From positions 3,430,501-3,494,500 of the forward strand of contig CP131056.1 in the NCBI GenBank assembly GCA_030657355.1: a stretch of 64,000 bases of DNA, given 5' to 3'. This document shows, piece by piece, positions 1 to 8,710 of this stretch (position 1 is its first letter; each line of letters begins with the position of its first letter). Origin of the DNA: Radicibacter daui. Its GTDB lineage: Bacteria > Pseudomonadota > Alphaproteobacteria > Radicibacterales > Radicibacteraceae. The notes under the pieces are model-generated. The model searched no databases. It worked only from the letters and a program-made list of their open reading frames with translations, and was not told the origin of the DNA. The translations under genes were made by a program, and so were the position numbers.

Positions 1-159
1 CCTGTAATCGAAGTACATTTAACGAATATCCACAAGCGCGAAGCCTTCCGTCACCACTCCTATGTCTCGAAGGTGGCAACCGGCGTGATCGCGGGTCTGG
101 GCGCTCACGGATATCTTCTGGCGCTAGATGCTATGGCAAGACTGATCGATAAGGATTAA
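1..159 (+). CDS. aroQ: 3-dehydroquinate dehydratase type II, C-terminal part
   Basis: The window opens inside a reading frame of 52 codons ending at TAA 157-159. It reads [20 protein letters not shown] and continues to a helix ending [11 protein letters not shown]. The [15 protein letters not shown] stretch matches the conserved substrate-binding segment of type II dehydroquinases, which make 3-dehydroshikimate in the shikimate pathway. The gene lies just upstream of accB in the same direction, the usual alphaproteobacterial order. The N-terminal two thirds are outside the window, so the catalytic Tyr/Arg loop cannot be checked. Confidence 0.85.
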   Translation, partial: PVIEVHLTNIHKREAFRHHSYVSKVATGVIAGLGAHGYLLALDAMARLIDKD

Positions 160-268
160 AAAGGCCCCGGAACGGCCCGGCGCCGGCAGTCAGAACCGGC
201 TGCCCGGCAAAGGGTCCCTTTTAGTTTCACCCGTCCTTTTGACGAACAACGAAAGAACGCGGAACCCC

Positions 269-724
269 ATGTCCGACTTCGACATCAACGGCGAAATCAT
301 TCGCAAGCTTGCCGACCTGCTCTCCGAAAAGGATTTGACGGAGATCGAGTTCCAGTCCGGTGAGAAGCGCCTGCGCATCGCCCGTCAGGTGACGGTTGCA
401 GCCCCCGCCTACGCCGCAGCCCCGGTTGCCGCCGTAGCGGCTGCTCCTGTTGCCGCTGCCGCCCCGGCCGTGGAAGATCTGAGCAAGCACCCCGGCGCCA
501 TCACCTCCCCGATGGTCGGTACCGCCTACCTGTCGCCGGAACCCGGTGCGGCTTCGTTCGCGCCCGTCGGTTCCGCGGTCAAGGCCGGCGATACCGTCTG
601 CATCATCGAGGCCATGAAGGTCTTCAACCCGATCAAGGCGACCAAGGGCGGCACGGTTACCCGTGTGCTCGTCGAACCGGGCCAGCCGGTCGAATTCGGC
701 CAGCCGCTGCTCATCATTGAGTGA
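269..724 (+). CDS. accB: biotin carboxyl carrier protein of acetyl-CoA carboxylase
   Basis: A 151-residue protein carrying the covalently bound biotin of acetyl-CoA carboxylase, used to make malonyl-CoA for fatty acids. An N-terminal helical region (about 1-42) is followed by a flexible Ala/Pro linker (about 44-68). The C-terminal lipoyl/biotinyl domain contains EAMKVF, with the acceptor lysine near residue 117. I chose ATG 269 (MSDFDING) over an in-frame TTG at 239 because the family begins at this sequence. accC follows 4 bp after the stop, so the two are co-transcribed and probably translationally coupled. Confidence 0.97.
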   Translation: MSDFDINGEIIRKLADLLSEKDLTEIEFQSGEKRLRIARQVTVAAPAYAAAPVAAVAAAPVAAAAPAVEDLSKHPGAITSPMVGTAYLSPEPGAASFAPVGSAVKAGDTVCIIEAMKVFNPIKATKGGTVTRVLVEPGQPVEFGQPLLIIE

Positions 725-728
725 CCGG

Positions 729-2075
729 ATGTTTGAAAAGATCCTGATCGCCAATCGCGGCGAAATCGCGCTGCGCATCCATCGCGCCTGCCGCGAGATG
801 GGCATCAAGACTGTCGCCGTGCACTCCACGATCGACGCCGATGCCATGCATGTGCGCCTGGCTGACGAAAGCGTCTGCATCGGCCCCGCGCCGGCGCGCG
901 ACAGCTATCTCAACATCCATGCGCTGCTCTCCGCCGCGACGATCACCGGCGCGGATGCCATCCATCCCGGCATCGGCTTTCTCTCCGAGAACGCCAATTT
1001 CGCCGAGATGGTGGAAGAGCATGGCTTCGCCTTCATCGGCCCGACCGCGGATCATATCCGCGTCATGGGCGACAAGGTGGCTGCCAAGCGTGCGGTGACC
1101 GGCGCGGGCCTGCCCGTGGTGCCCGGCTCCGACGGCGCGGTGGCGACGGTCGAGGAAGCCCGGGCGCTTGTGCAGCGCATCGGCTGCCCGGTGCTGATCA
1201 AGGCCACCGCCGGCGGCGGCGGCAAGGGTATGAAGGTCGTCAACCATATCGACGAGGTTGACGAGCAGTACCGTCTTGCCCGCTCCGAGGCCAAGGCCGC
1301 CTTCGGCAATGACGAAGTCTATATGGAGAAGTACCTCGCCCGTCCGCGGCATATCGAGGTGCAGCTCCTGGCCGATACCCACGGCAATGTGGTGCATTTC
1401 GGCGAGCGTGACTGCTCGATCCAGCGCCGCCACCAGAAGGTGGTGGAAGAGGCCCCCTCCCCCGCGCTCAACAAGCAGGAGCGCGAGAAGGTGGGCATGC
1501 TGGCCTCGCGCACTGCCAAGCTGCTGGGCTATCGCGGCGTCGGCACCATGGAGTTCCTCTATGAAGACGGGAACTTCTACTTCATCGAGATGAACACCCG
1601 CCTGCAGGTGGAGCATCCGATCACCGAAGCCATCACCGGCATCGACCTCGTGCGTGAGCAGATCCGCGTCGCCACCGGCGCCCCGCTCGGCTACACGCAG
1701 GAAGACATCACCTTCGAAGGCCATGCCATCGAATGCCGCGTGAATGCCGAGGACCCGGATACCTTCGCCCCGTCGCCGGGCAAGGTCGTGGCCTACCATC
1801 CGGCCGGCGGTCTGGGTGTGCGTGTCGATACCGCGCTTTATGCCGGTTATTCGGTGCCGCCGACCTATGACAGCCTCGTGGCCAAGCTCATCGTCTACGG
1901 GGCAACCCGTAACGAGTGCCTGATGCGTCTGCGCCGCTCGATCGAAGAGTTCGTCATCGACGGCATCAAGACGACGCTGCCGCTGCATCAGCGCATCATC
2001 TCGCAGAACGAGTTCATCGACGGCCAGTACGATATCCGCTGGCTGGAGAACAAGCTGAAGGATGGTTCCCTCTAG
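729..2075 (+). CDS. accC: acetyl-CoA carboxylase, biotin carboxylase subunit
   Basis: A 448-residue biotin carboxylase, close to the 449 residues of the E. coli enzyme. It carboxylates AccB-bound biotin using ATP and bicarbonate. The N-terminal domain begins MFEKILIANRGEIA. The ATP-grasp domain has the glycine-rich GGGGKGMK loop. EMNTRLQVEHPITE carries metal and bicarbonate-site residues. The start is ATG 729, 4 bp after accB. A strong terminator at 2105-2141 closes the accBC transcript. Confidence 0.98.
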   Translation: MFEKILIANRGEIALRIHRACREMGIKTVAVHSTIDADAMHVRLADESVCIGPAPARDSYLNIHALLSAATITGADAIHPGIGFLSENANFAEMVEEHGFAFIGPTADHIRVMGDKVAAKRAVTGAGLPVVPGSDGAVATVEEARALVQRIGCPVLIKATAGGGGKGMKVVNHIDEVDEQYRLARSEAKAAFGNDEVYMEKYLARPRHIEVQLLADTHGNVVHFGERDCSIQRRHQKVVEEAPSPALNKQEREKVGMLASRTAKLLGYRGVGTMEFLYEDGNFYFIEMNTRLQVEHPITEAITGIDLVREQIRVATGAPLGYTQEDITFEGHAIECRVNAEDPDTFAPSPGKVVAYHPAGGLGVRVDTALYAGYSVPPTYDSLVAKLIVYGATRNECLMRLRRSIEEFVIDGIKTTLPLHQRIISQNEFIDGQYDIRWLENKLKDGSL

Positions 2076-2104
2076 GAGCTGCCGCTTCAGCGCTGCGTTT
2101 CAGG

Positions 2105-2141
2105 CCCCCGCCTGCCTTCCGGCCGGCGGGGGTTTGTTTTT
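2105..2141 (+). terminator. intrinsic terminator after accC
   Basis: CCCCCGCC (2105-2112) pairs with GGCGGGGG (2125-2132) and is followed by TTTGTTTTT. It lies 29 bp after the accC stop. Confidence 0.85.
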
Positions 2142-2199
2142 GCCTGACGCCTCTGCGCCGCCCCTACCCGGCGTCCCTGCCATGGGATAGCTTCTTCCC

Positions 2200-2856
2200 A
2201 TGAGCCTCGAAATCACCCCGGAACTGCTGATCAAGGCCTATGCCATCGGCGTCTTTCCGATGGCCGAAGATGCCACCGCGACCGAGCTTTTATGGTTCGA
2301 TCCGCTGATGCGCGGCGTGCTGCCGCTGGATGGCCTGCATATTCCCCGCTCGCTCAGAAAGACGGTGCGCCAGCAGGTTTTCGATGTCTCGGTCGACCGG
2401 GATTTCGACGGGCTCATCCGCCTGTGCGCCGAAAGTGCGCCCGACCGGCCGCGCACCTGGATCAACGCCCAGATTCTCGATCTCTTCGGCACGCTGCACC
2501 GGCAGGGTTATGCCCATTCGGTGGAAGTGCGGCTGGAAGGCCAGCTGGTGGGCGGGCTTTATGGCGTCGCGCTTGGCGGGGCCTTCTATGGCGAGAGCAT
2601 GGTGAGCCGGGTGGCGGACGCCAGCAAGGTGGCGCTGGTGCATCTGGTGGCACGCCTTCGTGCCGGCGGCTTCACCCTGCTCGACACCCAGTTCGTGACC
2701 GATCACCTGAGCCGCCTCGGCGCCATCGAGATCCCGCGCGAGGAATACAAGGCCCGGCTTGCCGAGGCCCTGCGCCACCGGGCCGATTTTTACTGTGCCG
2801 GGGTCGAGGAGGAGCTGGCGTCCTTGCTCACGCAGTCGAGCACCCACACGTCATAG
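2200..2856 (+). CDS. aat: leucyl/phenylalanyl-tRNA--protein transferase
   Basis: A 218-residue cytoplasmic enzyme that transfers Leu or Phe from tRNA to proteins with N-terminal Arg or Lys, feeding the ClpS/ClpAP N-degron pathway. Family motifs are visible: YAIGVFPMAE near the N-terminus, LWFDPLMRGVLPL, and the core GLYGVALGGAFYGESM followed by SKVALVHLV. ATG 2200 begins MSLEITPELLIKAY. The 3' end overlaps the convergent DUF2155 gene by 67 bp. Confidence 0.95.
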   Translation: MSLEITPELLIKAYAIGVFPMAEDATATELLWFDPLMRGVLPLDGLHIPRSLRKTVRQQVFDVSVDRDFDGLIRLCAESAPDRPRTWINAQILDLFGTLHRQGYAHSVEVRLEGQLVGGLYGVALGGAFYGESMVSRVADASKVALVHLVARLRAGGFTLLDTQFVTDHLSRLGAIEIPREEYKARLAEALRHRADFYCAGVEEELASLLTQSSTHTS

Positions 2857-3392
2857 GTCGGCAGCTCCATCGCCGCCAGCGCGGGGGAGGAGGCGAACAT
2901 CCAGCCGCCATAGACCTGCGTCACCGGCCCGTCCGGCCGCTGGTCGCTGATCTCCAGGAAAGCCGCTGCCTCCGGCGTATCTTCCGGGGCGGACTTGCGG
3001 CAGGCGCGCACGGTAATGGTGAGCGTGCCGAACACGGTCGGCGTATCCACCGGCACCACGAGGCGCGAGACACGCGCGGTAATCTTGTCGAGCCCCTGCA
3101 GGATGGCGACGGGCATATCCGTCATCACCCGCGGCGGGGCCGCTTCCACCGGCGGCGGGGCTGGCTTGTAGGGGGCGGGGGCGCTGCCATCGGGCGCGAT
3201 AGCCGCAGGGTTCTGCAGTTCCACGTCACCGCCGGTGCCATCAGGCGAGAGCGGAGCAACGGTGGGCGGGGCATCATCCTCGGGCGCATCGGTCTGTGCC
3301 AATGCGGGGGCCGCAGCCATCAGCGCCGCGCCGAGGGCCAGCACCGCTGTGCCGCTTGCTGCCTTGCCCTGCATCAGCCTCAGGATGCTCAT
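2790..3392 (-). CDS. DUF2155 domain-containing exported protein
   Basis: About 200 residues with an N-terminal signal peptide (hydrophobic run ending APALAQ), a Pro/Ala-rich linker, and a C-terminal DUF2155 domain. Two cysteines (VRACRKS and LDCVSKD) could form a disulfide. Function is unknown. The family sits between aat and NDUFA12-type genes in alphaproteobacteria, as here. Start is uncertain: ATG 3392 (MSILRL) is preceded by a weak GAG-containing site, and ATG 3407 is an alternative. The 3' end overlaps aat. Confidence 0.85.
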   Translation of the reverse strand: MSILRLMQGKAASGTAVLALGAALMAAAPALAQTDAPEDDAPPTVAPLSPDGTGGDVELQNPAAIAPDGSAPAPYKPAPPPVEAAPPRVMTDMPVAILQGLDKITARVSRLVVPVDTPTVFGTLTITVRACRKSAPEDTPEAAAFLEISDQRPDGPVTQVYGGWMFASSPALAAMELPTYDVWVLDCVSKDASSSSTPAQ

Positions 3393-3580
3393 GCCCGTCT
3401 CGCCCATCTTTATGTCGCAGAAAATTGCCGGAAAACCAGATGCCCCGGCCGCCGGTGGGGGCCGGAACAGAAAAGGAAGGGCCGCACTCTGCTGACAAAC
3501 CATGGCGCTTTACGGGCGGCCCTTCTCCTCAATAAGCCATAACGGGGCGTGCGGGTTCCCGCAGCTTGTGCCCCATCCGG

Positions 3581-4147
3581 TCAGTTGGCCGGTGGCGTCG
3601 GCTCGTCCAGCAGGCCGCCCTTGACCGGGCCGGCCTTGCCGCCAAGGTCATCGGCGTCATTGTCCTCGCCCGCCGCGCCATCCTTGCCTTCTTCGCTATC
3701 CTTCTTGCCGGACTGCGAGAAGATGAACTGGCCGATCAGCTGCTCAAGGCCCGGGGTTGACTGGGTATATTCAAGCGTACCGCCGGAGGGGATCATCTCG
3801 CTGTCCGCACCCGGCTGCAGCGCCATGTAGCGCCCGCCGAGCAGGCTTTCGCTGGAGACGACGGCAACGGTATCGACCGGCAGCTGGATTGACGGGTCGA
3901 TCGACATATGCACCACGGCCAGATAGCTCTTGGGGTCCAGTTCCTGGCTCGTCACGCTGCCGACCTTGACGCCGGAGATGCGCACGTCGGAACCGTTATT
4001 GAGCCCGTCCACACGGTCGAACTTGCCGCTGATCTCGTACCCCGTGCTGGTGCTGAAATGGGTCGAGGAATAGGCAAAGCCCAGAAACAGCGCCGCGATC
4101 AGCAGCACCACCGCCCCGATCACCGTCTCGAACACACTGCGGCTCAT
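3581..4147 (-). CDS. mlaD: MlaD-type outer-membrane lipid asymmetry protein
   Basis: A 188-residue MCE-family protein with one N-terminal membrane helix (about residues 5-25). The MCE domain contains YEISGKFDRVDGLNNGSDVR, ISGVKVGSV and LLGGRYMALQPG, then a charged, low-complexity tail. MlaD proteins are anchored in the inner membrane, form a hexameric ring, and shuttle phospholipids with MlaFEB. No mlaE or mlaF is adjacent. In alphaproteobacteria a solitary mlaD near the NDUFA12-like gene is common. ATG 4147 has a GGAG nine bases upstream; ATG 4153 is less well placed. Confidence 0.92.
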   Translation of the reverse strand: MSRSVFETVIGAVVLLIAALFLGFAYSSTHFSTSTGYEISGKFDRVDGLNNGSDVRISGVKVGSVTSQELDPKSYLAVVHMSIDPSIQLPVDTVAVVSSESLLGGRYMALQPGADSEMIPSGGTLEYTQSTPGLEQLIGQFIFSQSGKKDSEEGKDGAAGEDNDADDLGGKAGPVKGGLLDEPTPPAN

Positions 4148-4294
4148 TGGCATCAACTCCAGAGAAAGCCCGGATCAGGCAACATCACATCAAGGCAAAA
4201 CCCCGAACGACAGGGAAGCAGGCATCAGCCGCAGGCTGTCTTTCGGGGTTTTTGAAAACGTCCGGTCACGGGGCAACCAGGCAAAGGCCGGAGC

Positions 4295-4705
4295 TTATTC
4301 CGGAACCCAGGCTTCATAATCACCGGTCGCGGCATCACGATGGCCGCCGCGATAAGCGTGGCCCGGCGGCAGATAGGCGCCTTCGGTGCCGGTCAGGTTC
4401 TGCTGCGGAGCAATCTGCCAGCTGCGGCGCAGCGGGTTGTCGGCGGCGGGAACCGTATTGGTCTGGTGATGCAGCCAGGCATGCCACTCGGGCGGCACCT
4501 TGCTGGCTTCCGGCTCGCCGGCATAGATCACCCAGCGGCCTTCCTTGTACATGCGCGCATCGAAAGCGCGCGGGGAATTGCCGCGCTTGTCGCGGAAATA
4601 GCGGTTGCCGAGGCTGTCGGTGCCCACCAGAACGCCGTAGCGGCGCGTGAAGATGTTGGTGGCGACCTGCGCAAGGCGCGAGAAGAGACTGGCTTTGTCA
4701 GACAT
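4295..4705 (-). CDS. NDUFA12-family complex I accessory subunit
   Basis: A 136-residue homologue of mitochondrial NDUFA12 (B17.2), an accessory subunit of NADH:ubiquinone oxidoreductase restricted to alphaproteobacteria and mitochondria. Typical segments are RRYGVLVGTDSLGNRYF, RWVIYAGEPEASKVPPEWHAWLHH and the Pro/Gly-rich C-terminus with LPPGHAYRGGHRDAATGDYEAW. ATG 4705 (MSDKAS) is chosen because homologues start there; the longer frame upstream is not conserved-looking. Confidence 0.93.
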   Translation of the reverse strand: MSDKASLFSRLAQVATNIFTRRYGVLVGTDSLGNRYFRDKRGNSPRAFDARMYKEGRWVIYAGEPEASKVPPEWHAWLHHQTNTVPAADNPLRRSWQIAPQQNLTGTEGAYLPPGHAYRGGHRDAATGDYEAWVPE

Positions 4706-5245
4706 CGGTCCGGTTTTCACGACCTGTGGCTTGAAGTTGCGGGCAATATGGCACCCGCATTGCCCAACGTCCAGCATCAAGCCCGCCGCAGCCCCGGGGG
4801 ACTGTGAAGGGCGCCAAAGCGCCGCGGTGCGGGCGGCCAGGAGGCGGCGATCTTCGGCCCGGCCATCGGCCAAGCCCATCAAAAACAAGAGCAAGTGCGC
4901 TGCACCATCCCGATTCTGCCCTGAATCGGCGCTTCCCTCGCCGCCACTTCCCGGAATCCGGCTTCCCGGCCGCCGAGGTTAAAAATTCCTTATCGCAGGC
5001 GACTCGTTGCACTCGCAGGGAGTCGCAGGATCAGGCCCTGTTTGGGCCCGCGCGTTCGCATTGCAGCCACTGCATCTTGTGTCAGATTGACCTGTCATCA
5101 CTATAACTATTGGCTCCTACCAGCCATAGGTTATGGCAAGCGACCAGCCCCAAGGGGCTGCCAGGGGACTGACAGAACAGTCGAGTATCGAACCGGCAGG
5201 AACCGCAGCGGGGAGCTGATTCCGGACCGGGCATTCGGGGGGCAT
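4706..5245. other. intergenic leader region before the NrdJ-like gene
   Basis: About 540 bp between two divergent genes with no convincing ORF. It contains a GCGACTC/GAGTCGC inverted repeat (4999-5005 with 5020-5026), a GCCATA/TATGGC hairpin (5123-5128 with 5132-5137) and a CAGCCCC/GGGGCTG hairpin (5145-5160). These could be part of a long 5' leader. I could not match a known riboswitch consensus. Confidence 0.4.
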
Positions 5246-5251
5246 TTGAAG

Positions 5252-8200
5252 ATGCGGATCAACCGGCATTTTACCGCCAGCAAGGGCAGCGCCTATGCGG
5301 GGATGGAATTTGTCTGCCGTATCGACACCGGCGACGATGACGGCCCGCTGAGCTTCGAGCTGCCTGCCGGCTGGAGTGGTTTTGGTGCCGAGCTGCTGGC
5401 TGGCCGCCTTGCCCTTTCCGGCGGGGTGCCCGCGCGCCGGGTGCGCCGCGACGAGGAAGGCGTGCCGGAATGGCTGCTGCCGTGGCAAGCCGATGCCGGC
5501 GCGCTGGAGAGCATGCCGGAAGAGCTGCGTTACGGCCCGGAGCTGAGCGCGGCTGCGGTTTTTGACCGTATTGCCGGCGCCTGGACCTACTGGGGCTGGA
5601 TCAGCGGCGCCTTTGCCGATGAAGAAGACGCCCTCGCTTTTCATGACGAAATCCGCTTCATGCTGGCGACCCGCCGCGTGGCGCCGGCCGCCCCGCTCTG
5701 GGTCGAGACCGGGCGCTGGTGGGCCTATGGCCTCGAGCCGGGCCATGAGGGCGTTGCCGTCTCCCCCAGTCTGCGCGGCCATAACGATCCGCGCCTGACC
5801 CGCACCGTCAGCGAGATAGTGCGCCGCTCGGGCGCACTGCCGCAGGCGCTGCTGGCCTCCCAGCTGGAAGCAACGCGCCTTGGCCTTGCCAGCGCCAGCG
5901 ACCTGTCCGGCCTGCCGCTGGATGGCCCCGGCCAGCCCGGCCTCATGCACTGGCTTGCCGCTGCCGACAGCAGCGCTGCGGCCACGCAGCCGGTCTCCGG
6001 CCTTGCTTCCGGCCCGGTGGCCGCCGGCCAGCCGCGCCACCGCGTAACCATCGCCGCCGACCATCCGTCTATCGAAAGCGTGCTCGCCTGGCAGGAGCGC
6101 GAGGAGCGCAAGGCCGCCGCGCTTGCCTGCGGCTCGCAGGTCTGCGCCCGCCATCTCAAGGCCGTCATGGCCGCGACCACCGACTATTCGCTCGGCGATC
6201 GCCGCTGCGACCCGCAGCATAATGACGATCTGGGCCGCGCCGTGCGCGCCGCGCGTGAAGCGCTGGTGCCGGATGCCTATATCGCCAAGGTGCTGGATTT
6301 CACCCGCCAGGGCTTCACCGATATCGAGTTCCCCGAATTCGATACCGAGTGGGACAGCGAGATTTACGCGACCGTCTCCGGCCGCGGCATGACGCTGACC
6401 CTGCGCCTCGATGGCCGCCTGCTCGATGCCGCCGATGCCGATGCCGAGTGGGATCTGCTGCCGCGCGGGGAAGAAGACGTCACCCCGCGCCCGGTTTCCG
6501 CCCGCGACCTGTTTGACCGGCTGGTGCTGGCGCAGTGGAGCCAGGGCGAACCGCAGCTGATGTTCGCCGATACGGTAGAAGGCTGGAACACTACTCCTGC
6601 CAGCGGTGCCATCACCACCCCGTCTGCCGATGGCGGCTCGCTGCTGCCGGGTGGCGGCGCGGCCCCTGCGGCCACACTGAACCTGACGGCCTTCCTCGAC
6701 AGCGAAGGCCGCGTCGATATTACCGACCTAGTCCATGCCGTGCGCCTGTGGGTGCTGGCGCTGGATATCGCGCTCTCCCAGTCCGCCGCGCCGGATGTGG
6801 AGACCGCCGATGCCATCGCCCAGCATCGCGCCATCCGCATCGGCTTTACCGGCCTTGCCGATGTGCTGATGGCCTATGGCGTTGCCTATGACAGCGCCGA
6901 GGGCCGGGCCCTTGCCGCCGCCATCTCCGCGATCATCACCGGCCATGCCTATGGCGCTTCGGCCGAACTGGCCGGCCGCCTTGGCGCCTTCCCGGCCTGG
7001 CGCGGCAACCGCGACGCCATGATGCGCGTCATCCGCAACCATCGCCGCGCCGCTCATGGCCACCGCGACGGTTATGAGGATCTGACGGTTGCCCCGCAGC
7101 CTTTCGAGGTCAATCGCTGCCCGGATACGGCGCTCGCCGAAGCCGCCCGCGCTATCTGGGATGCGCTGCCGGGCCTTGCCCAGCAGTCGGGCTTCCGCAA
7201 TGCCCAGGTGACCGGCATCGGCCAGGGCAGCGCCTCGCATCTGCTGCTCGGCGCCCCTTCCAGCGGCATTGACCCCGCCACCGTCCAGGTTCTGCTGGAA
7301 GCGGGCGAAGATGGCCTCACCCGTCGCCTGCACCCGGGCATCCTGCACGGCCTTGCCCATCTCGGGCATGATGAAGGCGCGCGCGAGCGTATCGCCGGCC
7401 ACGCGGCTGGCCACGGCACCCTCGCCGCCAGCCCGGCGATCGACCACGAAGCCCTGCTCTCCATCGGCATCCTCAAGGAAGATATCGAGGCGGTGGAGGA
7501 GCGGCTTGCCGAAGTGGGCGATGTGCGCCACGCCTTCGATTGCTGGACCATCAGCGAAGACAGCCTGATGCGCTGCCTCGGCTCCACCGACGATCTGATC
7601 GACGAGGAGGATGGCTCGGCCGACCTGCTGCCGATGTTCGGTTTTTCGGAAGAAGAGATCGACGCCGCCAACCTCCATGTCTACGGCACCGGGACGCTGG
7701 AAGGTGCCGAGGATCTGGTGGGGGAAGAAACGTCCATCTTCGCCACCGCCCGCCTTGGCGGCCTGATGGAAACCACCACCAGCCATGGCCATGTCGGCGC
7801 GGCAGCGATGCTGCGTATGGCGGCGGCGGTGCAGCCCTTCCTCAGTGGTGGCATCGGCGCCGTTGTCCCGCTTGCGACCCAGACGCGTTTTGCCGAGATC
7901 GAGGGGCTGACCCTGCTCGGGCACCGGCTCGGCCTCAAGTCGCTGGCGCTTTATCGCCAGGGCTGCCGCCTCAGCGAAACCCGCCTGCTGCCGCTCATCG
8001 CCCCGCAGGAGGCGGAAGAGCTGCGCGTGCAGCCGGTGCCGCAGCAGGCCGAAGCGATTGCCACCCGCATCGTGGAGAAGGTCGTCGAGCGTATCGTGCG
8101 CAAGAACGAGCGCGAGCAGCTGCCGCCACGCCGCAAGGGCTATACCCAGAAGGCCTCTGTCGGCGGCCACAAGGTCTACCTGCGCACCGGCGAATATGAA

Positions 8201-8614
8201 GATGGGCGCCTCGGTGAGATCTTCATCGACATGCACAAGGAAGGCGCCTCGTTCCGCAGCCTCATCAACAACTTCGCCGTCGCCGTCTCGCTCGGCCTGC
8301 AATATGGCGTGCCGCTTGAGGAATATGTGGAGGCCTTCTGCTTTACCCGCTTCGAGCCGGCTGGCGCGGTGCAGGGCAACGAGGCCATCAAGATGGCAAC
8401 CTCGGTGCTGGACTATGTCTTCCGCGAAGTGGCGATCAGCTATCTCGGCCGCGCCGACCTCGCCCACGCCACCCCGGCCGACCTGCTGCCCGATGCCCTT
8501 GGCACCGGCGAGGCCCAGAGCGAGCTGGACGGCATGACGCCAACGGCCGTCCCCGCCGCCGCCTCCACCGGCTATGTGCGCGGCGGCCTCAGGGTGGTGG
8601 GCGCCGAGGACTGA
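5252..8614 (+). CDS. NrdJ-family (class II ribonucleotide reductase) homologue lacking catalytic cysteines
   Basis: A 1120-residue protein collinear with adenosylcobalamin-dependent ribonucleotide reductase NrdJ. Conserved stretches include the N-terminus [43 protein letters not shown] (about 291-303), [24 protein letters not shown] and a C-terminal TSCPD domain (about 960-1085). The active site is degraded. The WNTCP segment is WNTTP (445-449). The finger-loop Asn-Pro-Cys-Ser-Glu motif is replaced by Gly/Ala/Ser/Pro-rich sequence. The N-terminal redox Cys region and GTGSN loop are gone, and the C-terminal CxxC zinc ribbon is missing. The frame is intact with normal codon use, so it is probably an expressed pseudoenzyme. 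ATG 5252 has a GGGGGG run upstream; TTG 5246 is possible. Confidence 0.85.
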   Translation: MRINRHFTASKGSAYAGMEFVCRIDTGDDDGPLSFELPAGWSGFGAELLAGRLALSGGVPARRVRRDEEGVPEWLLPWQADAGALESMPEELRYGPELSAAAVFDRIAGAWTYWGWISGAFADEEDALAFHDEIRFMLATRRVAPAAPLWVETGRWWAYGLEPGHEGVAVSPSLRGHNDPRLTRTVSEIVRRSGALPQALLASQLEATRLGLASASDLSGLPLDGPGQPGLMHWLAAADSSAAATQPVSGLASGPVAAGQPRHRVTIAADHPSIESVLAWQEREERKAAALACGSQVCARHLKAVMAATTDYSLGDRRCDPQHNDDLGRAVRAAREALVPDAYIAKVLDFTRQGFTDIEFPEFDTEWDSEIYATVSGRGMTLTLRLDGRLLDAADADAEWDLLPRGEEDVTPRPVSARDLFDRLVLAQWSQGEPQLMFADTVEGWNTTPASGAITTPSADGGSLLPGGGAAPAATLNLTAFLDSEGRVDITDLVHAVRLWVLALDIALSQSAAPDVETADAIAQHRAIRIGFTGLADVLMAYGVAYDSAEGRALAAAISAIITGHAYGASAELAGRLGAFPAWRGNRDAMMRVIRNHRRAAHGHRDGYEDLTVAPQPFEVNRCPDTALAEAARAIWDALPGLAQQSGFRNAQVTGIGQGSASHLLLGAPSSGIDPATVQVLLEAGEDGLTRRLHPGILHGLAHLGHDEGARERIAGHAAGHGTLAASPAIDHEALLSIGILKEDIEAVEERLAEVGDVRHAFDCWTISEDSLMRCLGSTDDLIDEEDGSADLLPMFGFSEEEIDAANLHVYGTGTLEGAEDLVGEETSIFATARLGGLMETTTSHGHVGAAAMLRMAAAVQPFLSGGIGAVVPLATQTRFAEIEGLTLLGHRLGLKSLALYRQGCRLSETRLLPLIAPQEAEELRVQPVPQQAEAIATRIVEKVVERIVRKNEREQLPPRRKGYTQKASVGGHKVYLRTGEYEDGRLGEIFIDMHKEGASFRSLINNFAVAVSLGLQYGVPLEEYVEAFCFTRFEPAGAVQGNEAIKMATSVLDYVFREVAISYLGRADLAHATPADLLPDALGTGEAQSELDGMTPTAVPAAASTGYVRGGLRVVGAED

Positions 8615-8636
8615 TGCCCCTGCCGTTTTGACAAGG

Positions 8637-8674
8637 AAAAGCCCCGGAGAGTTTGACCTCTCCGGGGCTTTTTT
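8637..8674. terminator. bidirectional intrinsic terminator
   Basis: AAAAGCCCCGGAGAG (8637-8651) pairs with CTCTCCGGGGCTTTT around a 6-nt loop, with A and T tracts on either side. It serves the convergent NrdJ-like and DUF3857 genes. Confidence 0.9.
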
Positions 8675-8710
8675 ATGCCATGGCAGTACGCGTGCATCCG
8701 CATGCTTTGC

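Noticed and set aside
5100-5251. Cobalamin riboswitch before the NrdJ-like gene
   Set aside because: Looked for because NrdJ uses B12, but the conserved B12-box sequence is not there; only simple hairpins were seen.
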